From Butyricicoccus_A sp963620595 (lineage in GTDB: Bacteria; Bacillota; Clostridia; Oscillospirales; Butyricicoccaceae), in the NCBI GenBank assembly GCA_963620595.1, contig CAVFAY010000010.1, positions 22,184 to 86,183 of the forward strand: a stretch of DNA of 64,000 bases. Direction: 5' to 3'. How positions within the stretch are numbered: the stretch's first letter is position 1; each line of letters starts with the position of its first letter. The translations under genes and the position numbers were made by a program. Below the pieces are notes generated by a model, which ran no database searches, was not told the DNA's origin, and saw only the letters and a list, made by a program, of their open reading frames with translations. This document shows, in pieces, positions 15,640 to 24,484 of the stretch.

Positions 15640-15709
15640 ACATGGTACGTTATTCTTTATTTTTTAACACGTACTTAACATCTTGTTTACACTCAATGGA
15701 GGATTCGTT

Positions 15710-16330
15710 ATGAAGAAACTGAGCGCATTTCTTTTGCTCTGTCTAATAACTATCACATTAACTGCTTGCGGAAAATCTGCTGATGCTGCCCAGGATTCTA
15801 TTTCTACAGATAAAACCGGTTCCGCAGATGCACCGCAAATCGGTTCTGTCGGCAGTGCAACAGGCTCTTCGGAAGAAAATGCCGATCCGAACACGCGCTC
15901 TTTCCGCGATTGCACGGTATCTGTTGTCGGCTATTCTCTCCGCAAGGATGAAAACAACGATACCGCCCTGTGTGTAGAATATGAATTTAAAAATAATTCC
16001 CGATCTGCCACTTCGTTCAGTACAACAGTCATTCCCAATGCATATCAGCCAGGGAAAAATGAATTGTTGTCGGATGCAGATGTTTTGGAGTATGCGACAC
16101 CAAAACAGGCAGATGATTTGTATTCTGCTATGCTGACCCGCATTCAGCCGGGTGAGTCCATCACCTGCGCCGCCTATTATAAGCTGAATTCCGAAACACT
16201 GCCGGTTACTTTGCAGGTGCGTGATCTGCGCGACAGTACAGCAAAGGCACTGACCCGCGAGTTGGACATCACTGGCTTGACCGTTGAATCCGCTTCTAGT
16301 ACAAATGCAACCGGCTCCGCCGCATCATAA
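15710..16330 (+). CDS. lipoprotein with DUF5067-like domain
   Basis: 206 residues from the ATG at 15710 (GGAGG upstream). A signal peptide ends in the lipobox LTAC with Cys20, so the protein is lipid-anchored on the outer face of the membrane. A Ser/Gly/Asp-rich linker spans residues 25-70. The rest reads FRDCTVSVVGYSLRKDENNDTALCVEYEFKN-type beta strands, matching DUF5067, an immunoglobulin-like domain found in Firmicutes lipoproteins. Function is unknown. It is a single-gene unit between its own promoter and terminator. The neighbouring DUF4317 gene has a separate promoter. Confidence 0.8.
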   Translation: MKKLSAFLLLCLITITLTACGKSADAAQDSISTDKTGSADAPQIGSVGSATGSSEENADPNTRSFRDCTVSVVGYSLRKDENNDTALCVEYEFKNNSRSATSFSTTVIPNAYQPGKNELLSDADVLEYATPKQADDLYSAMLTRIQPGESITCAAYYKLNSETLPVTLQVRDLRDSTAKALTRELDITGLTVESASSTNATGSAAS

Positions 16331-16340
16331 GTTTGCTATA

Positions 16341-16369
16341 AAAGAACCTGCTTGTCAGGTTCTTTTTTA
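16341..16369 (+). terminator. terminator of the lipoprotein gene
   Basis: Ten-bp perfect stem AAAGAACCTG/CAGGTTCTTT with a 5-base loop and T-run. Confidence 0.88.
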
Positions 16370-16375
16370 TTTTGA

Positions 16376-16405
16376 TTGACAAAACTTTACCGTGTGCAGT
16401 ACAAT
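16376..16405 (+). promoter_or_regulatory. promoter of the DUF4317 gene
   Basis: Consensus TTGACA (16376-16381), 18-base spacer, TACAAT (16400-16405), directly after the preceding terminator. Confidence 0.72.
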
Positions 16406-16449
16406 AATTTCACATGTCTATTCTATGATACCGATAGGAGCGTTTCATC

Positions 16450-17607
16450 ATGAACGAAAAAGAAGTCGCAGAACTGCGCCGTCAGCTCAAACGCGACAGA
16501 AATAATATCACAAAAGTGTACGGCTGCTATGTGAATGAAAATTGCAGCATTGTCTCGACATTTTCTCAGTCTCTCGCTCTTGCAACCGAGGAAGAAGCAG
16601 ACGCCTATCTCAATCTACTCAAAAAATCGCTGTCCGGTACGCTGGGCAAGAATTTAATTGACATTGCTTTTAGCAATCAGCAGGTTATCGGCAGCGAAGA
16701 GCACGGCCTGCTGATGAAACTGCGCGAGACCAAGCTCGAAGATGAAGAATTATTGCAAAAATTCTATGACAAAGTCATTTCCTGCGTCTCTCTGGAAGAA
16801 AATTATTTGATTCTCATCGCCTGCAATGCCTATGATGTACCATATAAAGCCAAGGATGATACCGAGCTTTCGGATGGTTCGGAAGAAATGTTCACACATA
16901 TTTTGTGCAGCATTGCACCGGTGAAAAAAAGCAAGCCTGGCTTGGGATACGATTACAACGAACAGCACTTTCATACCTTTGCCGGTGATTGGCTGGTTGC
17001 GCCGCCGCAGATCGGTTTCTTGTTCCCTGCCTTTGACGACCGCAGCACGAATATTTACAATGCCCTGTGCTACACAAAAAAGCCTGATGACACGGTGCTT
17101 CCATTCATCGAAACCATGTTCTGCACGGATGTTCCCAAACCTGCTTCCGAACAGAAAACCTGTTTTGAGTCTCTTCTCTCCCATTCTCTGGAGGAAGAAT
17201 GCAGCATGGGAGTTGTACAGGCGGTACATGAACAGCTAACTAACCTCATCGACATGCACAAGGAAAACAAAATCACAGAGCCATTGCAGATTCATGCGGA
17301 TACTGTCACCGCAGTTTTAGAGGATTGTGGTGTGTCCGAACAGCGCACGGACGCATTCCGCGAGCAATTCGAGGCAGAATTTGGCGAAGACGAAGCTGTC
17401 AGTCCGAAAAATATCATTGACAACAAGCATTTTGATGTGACATTGCCGGAAGTAACAATTCGCGTCAAGCCGCAAGCGCGCGATCTCGTACAGACCAAAA
17501 CCATTGACGGTATCAAGTACATTATGATCCGCGCAGAGGACAGCGTAGAGGTCAACGGCGTCAGTATCCATTTTGATGAAGAAGAGACAAAACATAGCGA
17601 ACAATAA
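16450..17607 (+). CDS. DUF4317-family protein of unknown function
   Basis: 385 residues. The start MNEKEVAELRRQLKRDRNNITKVYGCYVNE is characteristic of DUF4317, a family widespread in Clostridia with no assigned role. There is no signal peptide or membrane helix, so it should be cytoplasmic. The N-terminal 40 residues are charged and helical; the middle region is mixed alpha/beta (ending FLFPAFDDRSTNIYNALCYT); the C-terminal 100 residues are acidic, with a beta-rich end. It is a single gene flanked by terminators. No function is claimed. Confidence 0.82.
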   Translation: MNEKEVAELRRQLKRDRNNITKVYGCYVNENCSIVSTFSQSLALATEEEADAYLNLLKKSLSGTLGKNLIDIAFSNQQVIGSEEHGLLMKLRETKLEDEELLQKFYDKVISCVSLEENYLILIACNAYDVPYKAKDDTELSDGSEEMFTHILCSIAPVKKSKPGLGYDYNEQHFHTFAGDWLVAPPQIGFLFPAFDDRSTNIYNALCYTKKPDDTVLPFIETMFCTDVPKPASEQKTCFESLLSHSLEEECSMGVVQAVHEQLTNLIDMHKENKITEPLQIHADTVTAVLEDCGVSEQRTDAFREQFEAEFGEDEAVSPKNIIDNKHFDVTLPEVTIRVKPQARDLVQTKTIDGIKYIMIRAEDSVEVNGVSIHFDEEETKHSEQ

Positions 17608-17613
17608 CAGACA

Positions 17614-17649
17614 AAACATCCTGTTCTGCGGCCAGAACAGGATGTTTTT
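17614..17649. terminator. bidirectional terminator
   Basis: Fifteen-bp perfect stem (17614-17628 with 17633-17647) and a 4-base loop, A- and T-flanked, between the converging DUF4317 and histidine phosphatase genes. Confidence 0.9.
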
Positions 17650-17657
17650 CTTATACC

Positions 17658-18194
17658 TTAAAAATCATACCGGCGAATTTCACAATTTTTAATGCCAAAT
17701 CCCGCATACTCCTCATTGGTCATCTCGTAAAAATACGACTGCACAACGCGAGCAATACCGTTATGTGCAACGAGTAAATAGACGGTATCACTGTCTGCAC
17801 ACACATCATCCAACAAATTATAGATGCGCTGTGCTAGATGCAGCATGGATTCACCGCCCTCATGCCGTTCCACAAATTGTTTTTTAGCTTCTCGAAATGC
17901 CGCGCCATCGCGCGGTGTAGACTCCCACTTGCCAAAGCATTGCTCGGTCAGACGCGGTTCTGCCTGCCGCGGCACGCCGGTCACTTCCGAAATGTGACGT
18001 GCTGTTTCCGCTGCACGAATAAGCGGAGAATACAAAATTTTGTCAATATGAATGCCCTGCCGGACAATCTCTTCTCCAGTTTCAATCGCCTGCTGATGTC
18101 CTTTTTCGGTCAAGGCTATATCTGTCGCGCCGCAAATTTTGTTTTCTACATTCCAAATGGTCTCTCCATGCCGTACAAAATAAAGATGTCCCAT
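17658..18194 (-). CDS. histidine phosphatase family protein (phosphoglycerate mutase-like)
   Basis: 178 residues from the ATG at 18194, which follows GGGAGAAAAG. The catalytic motif LYFVRHGETIWN with the phosphorylated histidine is at the N-terminus, the second conserved part is SPLIRAAETARHI, and the second catalytic histidine is in LLVAHNGIARVV. Such small enzymes remove phosphate from sugar phosphates, alpha-ribazole phosphate or 3-phosphoglycerate; this one is too short to be a glycolytic mutase. It lies 14 bases behind the dehydratase-activator fusion gene and is probably the last gene of that operon, though a functional link is not evident. Confidence 0.88.
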   Translation of the reverse strand: MGHLYFVRHGETIWNVENKICGATDIALTEKGHQQAIETGEEIVRQGIHIDKILYSPLIRAAETARHISEVTGVPRQAEPRLTEQCFGKWESTPRDGAAFREAKKQFVERHEGGESMLHLAQRIYNLLDDVCADSDTVYLLVAHNGIARVVQSYFYEMTNEEYAGFGIKNCEIRRYDF

Positions 18195-18208
18195 GGTCTT
18201 TTCTCCCA

Positions 18209-19867
18209 TTATTTCGTAATCATATCCGCTGCAAACAATGCCGCGCCCAATGCGCCGCACAGCTGTGCCTTTTCACTGATGACAAGCTTGGTATGGAGCT
18301 TTTCTTCCAGCGTCTGCACTAAGCCCTGATTTTTAGAAACGCCGCCGGTCATCATATACTTTTCTTCGCCGCCGACACGCTTCGCCAGTGCCGCAGTCTT
18401 AGCGGCAACCGCTTTGTTCAAGCCATGTACAATGTCATCCGGCGCTTTGTTTTGCGCAATGAGCGAAACGACTTCGGATTCTGCAAACACCGTACACATG
18501 CTGGAAATCGTGATGTCTTCTTTATAATGCAGTCCAGTCACACTCATCTGATCCAGGCTCATTTCCATGGTACGCGCCATCATTTCCAAGAATCTGCCGG
18601 TTCCAGCAGCGCATTTATCGTTCATGACAAAATTGACAACCGAGCCGGTTTCATCCAGGCGAATGACCTTGCTGTCCTGTCCGCCGATGTCAATGACTGT
18701 GCGAACAGCCGGATCCAAATAATGTGCACCTCGCGCATGGCAGGTAATCTCTGTGATACTCTTGTCACCGCTCTGAATGGCGGTGCGGCCATAACCTGTA
18801 GTTACCAGTGCATCAATATCCTCGCGTGCCAGTTTTGCGCAGTCGAGTGCCTGTTCTAGGGCGCGTTCTGCACCGATTGCCGCACCGGCGCCCGTCGGCA
18901 AAATAATACCGGTTACAATATTTTTGTCTTTATCTAAAATAACGACATCTGTGCTGGTCGAGCCGCTGTCGATACCTGCTACAAATCCTTTGCCCATCTT
19001 GCGTTCCCTTCCTTCTATCTGTTCCGGAGCAATGCTCTCCGCGAATGCTTCAAGACGCGTGAGCAGTTGTCCGCTGCTTTGTACAGTATAGTCCGACTCA
19101 ATTTTCAGCAGCGGAAGCGCGGCATGCTGCTTGATGTCCGCATATTCAAAGCTATAAAAATCACAGAATTTCACGGTATGATAGATAATGCCCTTGAGAT
19201 TTTCGTCGTTGTACAGCTGTTTGCGTCCGGTATTATCCATCATGCGCATACACGGCATCTGATGCAGCAGTTCTCCTGCATACCAGTCCATCAGCTCATC
19301 AAACGAAAGCTGTTCCGGCGGTGCGACTTCACCGACAGAGCGATTGTGGACACAGCTGTTGTTGACAACCGGCAGCGGCATGACCTTCTGCACCATATCA
19401 AACAGTTCTGCGCCCATGCGTGCACCCAAAACCGTCAAATAAGCGCCCTTTGGTTTATCTTTCGGCACAAATGCCGCACGGAAAGCCGCTTCATCAAATG
19501 TCGTTCCCTTATACGCGCCGTATGCCGCAGCCAGTCCTTTGAGCTGTGCCGCCGTGCGCTCTCGGCTGCACGTGTCACCACAGTGCAGCATATCAATCAT
19601 GTATAAAAAGTCCAATTTTCCTGATGCATCGAGAATATCATAGACACTGCGAATGGTATCACAGCAATTGACAAGCACCAGTTCCTTGATCTGTCCCGCC
19701 ATAACCGCTTCCAGCAGCGCTTTGCCAAAGCCGCACAGATTCGGATGGGCAATCTGATCGGCGCGTTCAAAGCCTTCCGGCATATGGTTAACATTCTCAC
19801 ACTGCCCACCAAATGCCTGCAGCAGTTCAATCGGCGTATATTTACAGACATAATGTGTCTTATTCAT
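18209..19867 (-). CDS. 2-hydroxyacyl-CoA dehydratase-like subunit fused to ATP-dependent activase
   Basis: 552 residues from the ATG at 19867, which has GGGAGG upstream and overlaps the preceding gene by 8 bases. Residues 1-290 resemble an HgdB/BcrC-type subunit, with Cys in HPNLCGFGKALLE, VNCCDTIRSVYDIL and KFCDFYSFEYADIK. Residues 300-552 are a complete BadF/BadG/HgdC-type activase of the ASKHA fold: GIDSGSTSTDVVI, GYGRTAI, IDIGGQDSKVI, and the two cluster cysteines in NDKCAAGTGRF and ISSMCTVFAESEV. The activase couples ATP hydrolysis to one-electron reduction of the partner. Having both on one chain is unusual against the three-gene HgdA-HgdB-HgdC set. The substrate is unknown; a double-cubane reductase is also possible. 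Confidence 0.88.
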   Translation of the reverse strand: MNKTHYVCKYTPIELLQAFGGQCENVNHMPEGFERADQIAHPNLCGFGKALLEAVMAGQIKELVLVNCCDTIRSVYDILDASGKLDFLYMIDMLHCGDTCSRERTAAQLKGLAAAYGAYKGTTFDEAAFRAAFVPKDKPKGAYLTVLGARMGAELFDMVQKVMPLPVVNNSCVHNRSVGEVAPPEQLSFDELMDWYAGELLHQMPCMRMMDNTGRKQLYNDENLKGIIYHTVKFCDFYSFEYADIKQHAALPLLKIESDYTVQSSGQLLTRLEAFAESIAPEQIEGRERKMGKGFVAGIDSGSTSTDVVILDKDKNIVTGIILPTGAGAAIGAERALEQALDCAKLAREDIDALVTTGYGRTAIQSGDKSITEITCHARGAHYLDPAVRTVIDIGGQDSKVIRLDETGSVVNFVMNDKCAAGTGRFLEMMARTMEMSLDQMSVTGLHYKEDITISSMCTVFAESEVVSLIAQNKAPDDIVHGLNKAVAAKTAALAKRVGGEEKYMMTGGVSKNQGLVQTLEEKLHTKLVISEKAQLCGALGAALFAADMITK

Positions 19868-21137
19868 GCTCTGAACCTCCCAGCATTTCGAGGAATGCGC
19901 CCAAACGAGTTGCCGTTTGACCTTCGCCGCCGTGGCTGCGGTCGCAGCCATCTCCGTCTAAGATAAGAAGCGGAATGCCCGACTCTTCAAACATGCGCTT
20001 GGCAATTTGTGCGCCGCCCAAGGTATGCTTGCACCCCCAATGCGCAAACCAAACTGCGCCGTCTGCTCCCGCCTGCTTGGCGTGATAAATGCCCGTTTCA
20101 ATGCGCCGCTTGATACTGCCATTGAGCGCATGATACACCATACGCTTTGCCATCGCTTCAAATGGCTGTTCTGGGTCAAACTCCAGATCCGGCGGATAGT
20201 TGTGTGCTAACTCGCAGCCTACAATCTGCGCCTCCTCGCGAAACCGTAGTTGTTTTGCAACAGCTGCCGACCAATACGGAATCGTATGCATCCAGTAAAT
20301 TCGCTTACCCTTCGCCTTAGGTGCCTGTTCTACATCATGCAGCAGCATCTGTGTATATTGATATTGCTCCTCTGTGCCCAGCAAAATGTTTCCTGTCATG
20401 CCAGCATATAGCGGAGAGACCAAATCGCTCGGAATATATTTATCCGCGCGCTTTGTTTGGAACAGGTCATAGTTTTTCATGGTCTGTTTAGTTCGTGCAA
20501 CGCGCTGCTTGACGCGTTCCATGTCAATAGTTTTTCCTGTCTGCTGCTCCAAAAAATTTGCCAGCTCTCTGAGCTGATCGGCAACACACTTTACATTGTC
20601 CTCATTCTGCTGCATCGGTACATCAATAGCAAATGCCGGAACGTCAAATAATTCAGATAGCCTGCGGAAGGTCACCAGATTGGCATCACAAACTAAATTG
20701 GTATACACGATACACTTCGGCTTTGGCAGCAAACCCTTTTCTGCGGCGCCAAGAAATGTCTTATGATAGCTGCACAGTGTTTCGGACAGACCACTGTTTT
20801 CTGCTTGCTGGATACAGCCGCGCTCAATATGTGTGCCTGCCAAATAGCAGGAAAATCCCTCTACATTATACGGATTTAAGCCGACTTCCTGCAGCAGCTC
20901 ACACGGTGTAAAAATACTGACAATTGCCGACTGCTCCGGCTTTTTGAGCGGGCGAATCATCGTATTCATCATCAGCTCTGCGAGATATCGATCTGCCGGT
21001 ATCAGCATTTTGTCTGTTGTCATCTTTTGACGCAGCTTCTGTACGCTCCATCCGGTGCGCAGAAGCCAGCGTGCCCGCGATGGGCTGGTCTGGCTAAATT
21101 TGTCTACATATCCGCCAAATACATCTACAATATCCAT
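19860..21137 (-). CDS. 2-hydroxyacyl-CoA dehydratase-like iron-sulfur subunit (HgdB/BcrC family)
   Basis: 425 residues. The family binds a [4Fe-4S] or double-cubane cluster and performs ATP-driven radical reductions. Candidate ligand cysteines are visible in FTPCELLQEVG (near residue 79), LCSYHKTFLG (near 122) and HWGCKHTLGG (near 378), with LLILDGDGCDRS near the C-terminus. It overlaps the fusion gene by 8 bases, so the two are translated together and probably form a heterodimer. No CoA-transferase or acyl-CoA dehydrogenase adjoins the pair, which argues against a standard amino-acid fermentation module and leaves the substrate open. Confidence 0.86.
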   Translation of the reverse strand: MDIVDVFGGYVDKFSQTSPSRARWLLRTGWSVQKLRQKMTTDKMLIPADRYLAELMMNTMIRPLKKPEQSAIVSIFTPCELLQEVGLNPYNVEGFSCYLAGTHIERGCIQQAENSGLSETLCSYHKTFLGAAEKGLLPKPKCIVYTNLVCDANLVTFRRLSELFDVPAFAIDVPMQQNEDNVKCVADQLRELANFLEQQTGKTIDMERVKQRVARTKQTMKNYDLFQTKRADKYIPSDLVSPLYAGMTGNILLGTEEQYQYTQMLLHDVEQAPKAKGKRIYWMHTIPYWSAAVAKQLRFREEAQIVGCELAHNYPPDLEFDPEQPFEAMAKRMVYHALNGSIKRRIETGIYHAKQAGADGAVWFAHWGCKHTLGGAQIAKRMFEESGIPLLILDGDGCDRSHGGEGQTATRLGAFLEMLGGSEHE

Positions 21138-21170
21138 AACACTCTTCTTTCTTGATTTTCCATACTGTGC

Positions 21171-21199
21171 ATATTACCCTGTTTTTGTTGGATTGTCAA
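21171..21199 (-). promoter_or_regulatory. promoter of the dehydratase-activase operon
   Basis: Minus strand: consensus TTGACA (21194-21199), 17-base spacer, TAATAT (21171-21176), just after the rodA terminator. Confidence 0.75.
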
Positions 21200-21204
21200 C
21201 ATTC

Positions 21205-21241
21205 AAAAGAACAGGTGCGTTTTTTTCAAACACACCTGTTC
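21205..21241 (-). terminator. terminator of the RodA/FtsW-type gene
   Basis: Eleven-bp stem with one wobble (21209-21219 with 21231-21241), then a T-run on the minus strand. Confidence 0.8.
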
Positions 21242-21249
21242 CTGTTCTT

Positions 21250-22473
21250 TTATTTGTTATGCTTTGGAAAACGAACGAGATTTTTAAGTTTTTCCGTAAA
21301 GGAACGCTTATCCTGTTCTTCTGCTTCTACAACAAGCGGTTCTGCTCCTTCTAATCCATGTTGTTTTTGCCGTTTTCGGCGCCGTGAGATGCCAACGACA
21401 ATGCCGATTGCCAAATATGTCGTCACAACTGACGAACCACCGTAGCTGAACAGCGGCAGCGTCAAGCCCATAACCGGTCCAATACCCAAACACATGAAGA
21501 TATTTTCAAATGTCTGGAACAAAAGCATACTGCCGATACCAACACAAATCAGAGAGGAAATCTGCCCCGGCGCATGGAACGCGATATAATAAATGCGAAT
21601 AATCAGTGCCATAAGCAATGCCACGATGACCAGACAGCCGAGCAACCCCCATTCTTCTCCGGCAACACCGAAAATAAAATCAGTCTGTTTTGCCGGAAGC
21701 ATGTTATTTTGCGTCTCATTTCCCTTTAAGAAACCTGCACCGAGCAGCTTGCCCGAACCAATTGCAATGCGGCTCTGCTGCTGCTGCCAATAGGTATCCG
21801 GAGAAACGCTCGGATTGAACAGCACCAAAATTCGATTGCGCTGAAATGTGCCCAAGCTCTGCCACAAAATCGGAACTGCTGCACAGGTTAAAATAATGCC
21901 GCCTGCAAACCATTTGAGGCTGAGTCCTGCTGCAAACAGCATGACAACCGCAATAAATACATATGGCAGAGACATACCAACATCTTTCGACGGCAAAATA
22001 ATTGCTGCCATCATCAAAATAAGGTGCAGACCGAACTGTACGAGGCTGCTCGCTTTATTGAGCTTATAGCGCAGCAAATTGATATGCTTGGCAAAGGTAA
22101 AGATAAACAGCAGTTTGCCAAGCTCCGCCGGCTGAATGCCGAGACTGCCAAAGCGTAGCCAACTCTTATTGCCGCCATTTTCATAGCCAAATACAGTCAG
22201 AGATAGCTGGAATAAAATGTTGATGATATATACCAACCGCCACATTGGCGTGTACTTTTCAATATTGATGGATGACATGATGACGAATCCGACCAAACCA
22301 AGCAGAATAGCCAGGGATTGGACGACGATATACTTGACACTTCCGCCGTCCATCGCGTATGTAGCGGAAAAAATCAGTACCAATCCAAACGCCGAACAGA
22401 TCAGTGCCAAAAATAGCAGGATATAATCCAGCGTGCTGAAATACCTTCCAATACTTTCTTTTATTTTTTGCAT
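21250..22473 (-). CDS. rodA: RodA/FtsW/SpoVE-family peptidoglycan glycosyltransferase
   Basis: 407 residues from the ATG at 22473, with AAAGGA about 11 bases upstream. Around ten hydrophobic membrane helices are seen, with the SEDS-family pattern in the extracytoplasmic loop (WQQQQSRIAIGSGKLLGAGFLKG) and in the last third (GLTLPLFSYGGSSVVTTYLAIGI). SEDS proteins polymerise lipid II glycan strands together with a class B penicillin-binding protein. A short basic tail follows the last helix. It stands alone rather than in a division cluster, which favours RodA over FtsW, but SpoVE or an FtsW paralogue cannot be excluded. Confidence 0.85.
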   Translation of the reverse strand: MQKIKESIGRYFSTLDYILLFLALICSAFGLVLIFSATYAMDGGSVKYIVVQSLAILLGLVGFVIMSSINIEKYTPMWRLVYIINILFQLSLTVFGYENGGNKSWLRFGSLGIQPAELGKLLFIFTFAKHINLLRYKLNKASSLVQFGLHLILMMAAIILPSKDVGMSLPYVFIAVVMLFAAGLSLKWFAGGIILTCAAVPILWQSLGTFQRNRILVLFNPSVSPDTYWQQQQSRIAIGSGKLLGAGFLKGNETQNNMLPAKQTDFIFGVAGEEWGLLGCLVIVALLMALIIRIYYIAFHAPGQISSLICVGIGSMLLFQTFENIFMCLGIGPVMGLTLPLFSYGGSSVVTTYLAIGIVVGISRRRKRQKQHGLEGAEPLVVEAEEQDKRSFTEKLKNLVRFPKHNK

Positions 22474-22563
22474 GAAACCGATGTCCTTTCCGGAAAGCAG
22501 GTTCCCTGTTTCCGCAAATGCCTCCCTGTTCGGCAGCATTTGTTCTCAAATTCATTCTTTATT

Positions 22564-22592
22564 ATCATACCACCTTTCTGGCAAGCGGTAAA
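22564..22592 (-). promoter_or_regulatory. rodA promoter
   Basis: Minus strand: extended -10 TGnTATGAT (hexamer at 22564-22569) with a weak TTTACC -35 at 17 bases. Confidence 0.55.
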
Positions 22593-22671
22593 TACTTTTT
22601 TGTCACAAAAATCACAAACTGTTTTCCTTTCGTTGTTTTTCTCTCATTTTCTGATTCTTTTGATTTTGCTC

Positions 22672-22792
22672 TTAAATTCGTATGCATTTTATGCTATACT
22701 ATGTATGATTCCTACGGCTTTGACTTCAGGCCGTCCATCTGGTATGGCGGAACGGTTCCGTGGATGATACAAACTAAAGGAGTTTTTTGGAT
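22672..22792 (+). promoter_or_regulatory. fhs promoter and leader
   Basis: Extended -10 TGCTATACT (hexamer at 22695-22700) with a weak TTAAAT 17 bases before it. About 85 bases of leader follow, with a short ACGGC/GCCGT hairpin (22713-22734) and a GGAACGGTTCC repeat. AAAGGAG lies 10 bases before the ATG. The leader did not match the ZTP or THF riboswitch cores I know. Confidence 0.5.
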
Positions 22793-24463
22793 ATGCTGAG
22801 TGATATTGAAATTGCGCAGAACTGTGACATGCTTCCTATTGGCAAGGTTGCCGAAAAAGCAGGTTTTTTAGAGGATGAGCTGGAATACTACGGCAAGTAC
22901 AAGGCAAAAATCTCCGACGACGCATGGAAGCGTCTGAAGGACAAGCCAGACGGCAGACTGATTCTCGTCACTGCTATCAACCCGACACCGGCAGGTGAAG
23001 GCAAGACGACGACAACGGTTGGTCTCGGTGAAGCGCTCAACAAAATGGGTAAAAATGCCATCATCGCGCTGCGTGAGCCATCACTCGGTCCGGTATTTGG
23101 CATCAAGGGCGGCGCAGCAGGCGGCGGTTATGCACAGGTTGTCCCGATGGAGGACATCAACCTGCACTTCACCGGCGATATGCATGCCATCGGCGCAGCA
23201 AACAATCTGCTGTGCGCGATGATTGATAATCACATGCAGCAGGGCAACGCACTGGAAATCGACCCACGCCGTATTATCTTCACCCGTGTTGTCGATATGA
23301 ATGACCGTGCTCTGCGCAACATTATTGTCGGCATGGGCGGTTCTGTCAACGGCGTTCCGCGTGAAGACCATTACATGATTACTGTAGCCAGCGAAGTTAT
23401 GGCGATTTTATGTCTGGCTACCAGCCTGTCCGACTTGAAAAAGCGCTGCGGTGATATTTTGGTTGCCTATCGATATGATGGTTCTCCGGTTTTTGCTCGT
23501 GACCTCAAAGTAGACGGCGCGATGTGCGCTCTGCTCAAGGATGCTATCAAGCCAAACCTCGTGCAAACCTTGGACGGTTCTCCCTGCCTGATGCACGGCG
23601 GTCCATTTGCCAACATTGCACACGGCTGCAACTCGATTGTTGCTACCCGTCTGGCACTGAAACTCGCTGATTATACCATCACGGAGGCCGGCTTCGGCGC
23701 AGACTTGGGCGCAGAGAAGTTTTTCGACATCAAGTGCCGCAAGGCTGGATTCAAGCCGGATTGTGCTGTCATTGTTGCAACCATTCGTGCGCTGAAGTAT
23801 AACGGCGGTGTGCCGAAGGATGAACTCAGTGCAGAAAATCTGAACGCGCTCAAGGCTGGCTGTGTCAACCTGCAAAAGCACATTGAAAACATCGGCAAGT
23901 TCCATGTTCCGGTTGTCGTTGCCATCAATCGCTTCCCGAGCGATACCGATGACGAAATCGAATTCCTGCGCCATGTCTGTGAAGATATGGGTGCTCGCTA
24001 TGCCCTATCCGAGGTATTCACTAAAGGCGCAGAAGGTGGCATGGAATTGGCGCAGATGGTTATGGAAGAAGCAGACAGCGGCAAATCGCAGTTCCAGATG
24101 CTGTATCCGGATGACATGCCGCTCAAAGAAAAAATCGAAACCATTGCCAAGAAAATTTACGGTGCAGACGGCGTAACCTATTCCCCGTCCGCTGAAATGT
24201 CTCTCAAGGCAATTGAAAGTCTTGGTTATGGCAATTTGCCAATCTGTATGGCAAAAACGCAGTATTCTTTGACCGATGACCCGAAAAAGCTCGGCAGACC
24301 GACTGGATTTAAGATCAATATCCGCACGGTTCGTGTCAGCGCCGGTGCAGGCTTCGTTGTCTGCGAGACCGGTAAGGTTATGACTATGCCGGGTCTGCCG
24401 CGCACCCCATCGGCATTTAACATTGATATCGATGATGACGGCAAAATCACCGGTCTGTTCTAA
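22793..24463 (+). CDS. fhs: formate--tetrahydrofolate ligase
   Basis: 556 residues, the normal family length. It joins formate to tetrahydrofolate using ATP, giving 10-formyl-THF for purines, Met-tRNA formylation or the methyl branch of acetogenesis. The P-loop is in NPTPAGEGKTTTTVGLGEAL (near residue 65); other conserved segments are EPSLGPVFGIKGGAAGGG and TEAGFGADLGAEKFFDIKCR. Pyruvate formate-lyase, also encoded in this window, would supply formate. No other Wood-Ljungdahl gene adjoins it. An in-frame TTG two codons earlier is less likely than the ATG. Confidence 0.97.
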   Translation: MLSDIEIAQNCDMLPIGKVAEKAGFLEDELEYYGKYKAKISDDAWKRLKDKPDGRLILVTAINPTPAGEGKTTTTVGLGEALNKMGKNAIIALREPSLGPVFGIKGGAAGGGYAQVVPMEDINLHFTGDMHAIGAANNLLCAMIDNHMQQGNALEIDPRRIIFTRVVDMNDRALRNIIVGMGGSVNGVPREDHYMITVASEVMAILCLATSLSDLKKRCGDILVAYRYDGSPVFARDLKVDGAMCALLKDAIKPNLVQTLDGSPCLMHGGPFANIAHGCNSIVATRLALKLADYTITEAGFGADLGAEKFFDIKCRKAGFKPDCAVIVATIRALKYNGGVPKDELSAENLNALKAGCVNLQKHIENIGKFHVPVVVAINRFPSDTDDEIEFLRHVCEDMGARYALSEVFTKGAEGGMELAQMVMEEADSGKSQFQMLYPDDMPLKEKIETIAKKIYGADGVTYSPSAEMSLKAIESLGYGNLPICMAKTQYSLTDDPKKLGRPTGFKINIRTVRVSAGAGFVVCETGKVMTMPGLPRTPSAFNIDIDDDGKITGLF

Positions 24464-24484
24464 TCTACAGGAAGTTTATCATTC

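Noticed and set aside
22707..22792. Possible ZTP or tetrahydrofolate riboswitch ahead of fhs
   Set aside because: The position is right for such an element, but neither the ZTP core (GACUGGC... and CCGCCUGGGC) nor the THF core is present; only short hairpins are seen.
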